Below are positions 62,470 through 64,000 of a stretch of DNA of 64,000 bases, in pieces. The stretch's first letter is position 1; each line of letters begins with the position of its first letter. The stretch covers positions 62,001 to 126,000 of the forward strand of contig OZ253953.1 of assembly GCA_965267335.1 (NCBI GenBank), in the 5' to 3' direction. The stretch is from G965267335 sp965267335 (GTDB lineage: Bacteria > Bacteroidota > Bacteroidia > Cytophagales > JAAEPT01). The notes below the pieces were generated by a model. That model saw only the letters and a list, made by a program, of their open reading frames with translations. It had not been told where the DNA came from and did no database searches. The translations under genes were made by a program, and so were the position numbers.

Positions 62470-63590
62470 TGCGATTTTCAGAAATATATGGTAACGAAAA
62501 AGTAAAACAGAAACTTATCAGTTCTGTAAAAAACAACCACGTTGCACATGCTCAACTATTTATGGGACGGCCGGGTTCTGCACAACTAGCGTTGGCTTTG
62601 GCCTATGCTCAATATGTAAACTGTGAAAACCCCGGTGATGTAGACTCCTGCGGTGAATGTCCTTCGTGTAGCAAATACCAAAAATTAATACACCCCGATC
62701 TACATTTTGTGTATCCAACCACTACTACAAAGGCAGTGGCAAAAGATGCAACCAGCGCCAAGTTCATGGATGACTGGAGAAGTTTTCTTGCTGACAGCCC
62801 CTATCAGGATTTAACAGATTGGGCGGCTCATATTGATGCCGAAAACAAACAATGTAAAATATCAGTTGAAGAAAGTCGGAATCTGATCAAGAACCTTTCA
62901 TTGAAGTCATTTGAAAGTCGATACAAAGTCGTTATCATTTGGTTACCCGAATTAATGCACCCTTCAGCATCCAACTCAATCCTGAAAATATTAGAAGAGC
63001 CACCGGAAAAAACACTGTTCCTGCTGGTTTCTAACAACTCTGATAATATTATCATCACCATCCTTTCCAGATGCCAGGCAGTTAGAGTCCACCCTTTTGC
63101 TGAAGAACAAATCAAATCATACCTTATTTCTCAGCTTCAGGTTGATGAAGATTCAGCAACGAGCGTAGCGAAAATAGCAGACGGAAATTTGCATAAGGCT
63201 ACTCAACTGATGAGCGAATATGATAGCAGCAATGATCAACAGTTTAAGGACTGGATGCGATTGTGCTATGCTTGCAACTTCACGGAACTTGTCGGTTTGT
63301 CAGATGCCTTTCAAAAATTTAGTAAAGAAAACCAAAAAAGTATTTTCCAATACGGATTGAAGCTGTTAAGAGAAGTGCTTGTTTACCCATTACAGGAAGA
63401 GAAAATTCAACGACTTTCTGCATCAGACAACCAATTTGTCGAGGGCTTCTCGAAAAATATCTCCGAGGAAAAAGTCGAAAAAATATCGAAACTTATTAAT
63501 GAGGCTCATGCTCATATTGAAAGAAATGCAAGTCCTCGAATAGTTTTCTTGGATACTTCACTAAGTATATCAGGGGTAATCAGGTCATGA
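62469..63590 (+). CDS. holB: DNA polymerase III subunit delta prime
   Basis: A 373-residue clamp-loader subunit. The N-terminal AAA module shows HAQLFMGRPGSAQLALALAY with a degenerate Walker A (PGSAQL instead of GKT), as expected because delta prime does not bind ATP. The zinc cysteines are in CENPGDVDSCGECPSCSKYQ. SRC (LSRCQAVRV) is the arginine finger region, and the C-terminal collar domain follows. The stop overlaps the hemC ATG by 4 bases. Confidence 0.92.
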   Translation: MRFSEIYGNEKVKQKLISSVKNNHVAHAQLFMGRPGSAQLALALAYAQYVNCENPGDVDSCGECPSCSKYQKLIHPDLHFVYPTTTTKAVAKDATSAKFMDDWRSFLADSPYQDLTDWAAHIDAENKQCKISVEESRNLIKNLSLKSFESRYKVVIIWLPELMHPSASNSILKILEEPPEKTLFLLVSNNSDNIIITILSRCQAVRVHPFAEEQIKSYLISQLQVDEDSATSVAKIADGNLHKATQLMSEYDSSNDQQFKDWMRLCYACNFTELVGLSDAFQKFSKENQKSIFQYGLKLLREVLVYPLQEEKIQRLSASDNQFVEGFSKNISEEKVEKISKLINEAHAHIERNASPRIVFLDTSLSISGVIRS

Positions 63591-64000
63591 AAGTAGTCAT
63601 AGGAACACGGGGAAGCAAATTAGCATTGTGGCAAGCTTACTTTATAGCTGAACAACTTAAAGCAGCCGGGGTAGAACCTGAAATTCTGAAAATAGAAACC
63701 AAAGGCGATAAAATTCTGGATCGTACCTTATCTAAAATAGGTAGTAAGGGAATTTTTACGGAGGAGCTTGAGAATGCCCTACGCTCTGGGGAAATAGATA
63801 TTGCAGTCCATAGTGCTAAGGATCTGCAATCCAGCCTGGATGCCGATTTGGAAATCATTGCATTTACGGAACGTGAGCAGGTCCATGATGTTCTGGTTTC
63901 AAAAAAGAATATTGATATTGACAAGCCACTATTGATCGGCACTTCTTCTACCAGACGGGTTGCCCTGCTTAAACATTACTACCCTCACTTTCAAATCACA
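63587..64000 (+). CDS. hemC: Porphobilinogen deaminase (hydroxymethylbilane synthase), 5' part
   Basis: The first 138 codons are present; the gene runs off the end. The sequence has VIGTRGSKLALWQAYFIAEQL, KIETKGDKILDRTLSKIGSKG, FTEELENALRSGEIDIAVHSAKDL and LIGTSSTRRVALL, the dipyrromethane/substrate-binding blocks. It makes hydroxymethylbilane for heme. The ATG overlaps the holB stop. The cofactor-binding cysteine domain is outside the window. Confidence 0.95.
   Translation, partial: MKVVIGTRGSKLALWQAYFIAEQLKAAGVEPEILKIETKGDKILDRTLSKIGSKGIFTEELENALRSGEIDIAVHSAKDLQSSLDADLEIIAFTEREQVHDVLVSKKNIDIDKPLLIGTSSTRRVALLKHYYPHFQIT

Noticed and set aside
1..64000. CRISPR arrays, insertion sequences, attachment sites, phage genes
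   Set aside because: No regular direct repeats, transposase, integrase or terminal inverted repeats were recognised in the window.

Overview
The window looks like a chromosomal segment of a Bacteroidota bacterium, most likely a Cytophagales relative. The reasons are TAnnTTTG-type -7 promoter boxes in front of several genes, a type-B ribosomal protein L31, the Bacteroidetes-style alternative GlmU, a RemB/Wzi-like outer-membrane protein, many lipoproteins with S/T-S-C lipoboxes, the rpoN/asnS divergent pair, and very few Shine-Dalgarno sequences. All names come from reading the translated sequence by eye; no database search was run.

Layout. (1) 1-8.3 kb: start of rpoN (minus, cut by the window edge), asnS, then a minus-strand block with nuoABCD, followed by a bifunctional NAD(P)HX repair enzyme where nuoE might be expected, a small membrane protein and a Ca/Na antiporter. 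(2) 8.7-14.4 kb: a Wzi/RemB-like outer-membrane protein, an MsbA-type ABC exporter, GmhA and a YifB/ComM AAA protein. (3) 14.5-19.6 kb: an envelope module of two tandem paralogous lipoproteins, a secreted VWA protein, an ECF sigma factor and its overlapping membrane anti-sigma partner. An identical 17-base motif lies upstream of both the VWA and the sigma gene. (4) 20-47.8 kb: a large surface-glycan locus. It holds an NlpC/P60 lipoprotein, three AsnB-type amidotransferases, Wzm/Wzt ABC export with a Wzt C-terminal glycan-binding domain, a sulfotransferase, several methyltransferases, about eight glycosyltransferases including a GT10 fucosyltransferase-like protein, GalE and another SDR epimerase, a polytopic membrane protein, and convergent gmd/fcl for GDP-fucose. 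The central genes are almost contiguous, with many GTG/TTG starts and one probable ATT start. (5) 47.9-64 kb: an Lrp/AsnC regulator, a TPR lipid-envelope-type secreted protein with a coiled-coil insertion, a membrane protein that looks like a catalytically dead, truncated paralogue of the membrane pyrophosphatase encoded just downstream, then hppA, adk, obgE, grpE, dnaJ (with only half of its zinc centre), a secreted beta-rich protein, a NatAB-like ABC transporter, a PyrR-like phosphoribosyltransferase, rpmE2, alternative glmU, holB and the start of hemC.

How it fits together. The glycan locus is self-consistent: Gmd and Fcl make GDP-L-fucose, the GT10 enzyme would use it, GalE supplies UDP-galactose-type donors, sulfo- and methyltransferases next to Wzt could make the terminal cap that the Wzt C-terminal domain reads, and Wzm/Wzt would export the chain. 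The most unusual items are the pyrophosphatase-like protein at 50162-51322, the sigma/anti-sigma/VWA module with its repeated promoter-like motif, the half-zinc DnaJ and the probable ATT start at 33741.
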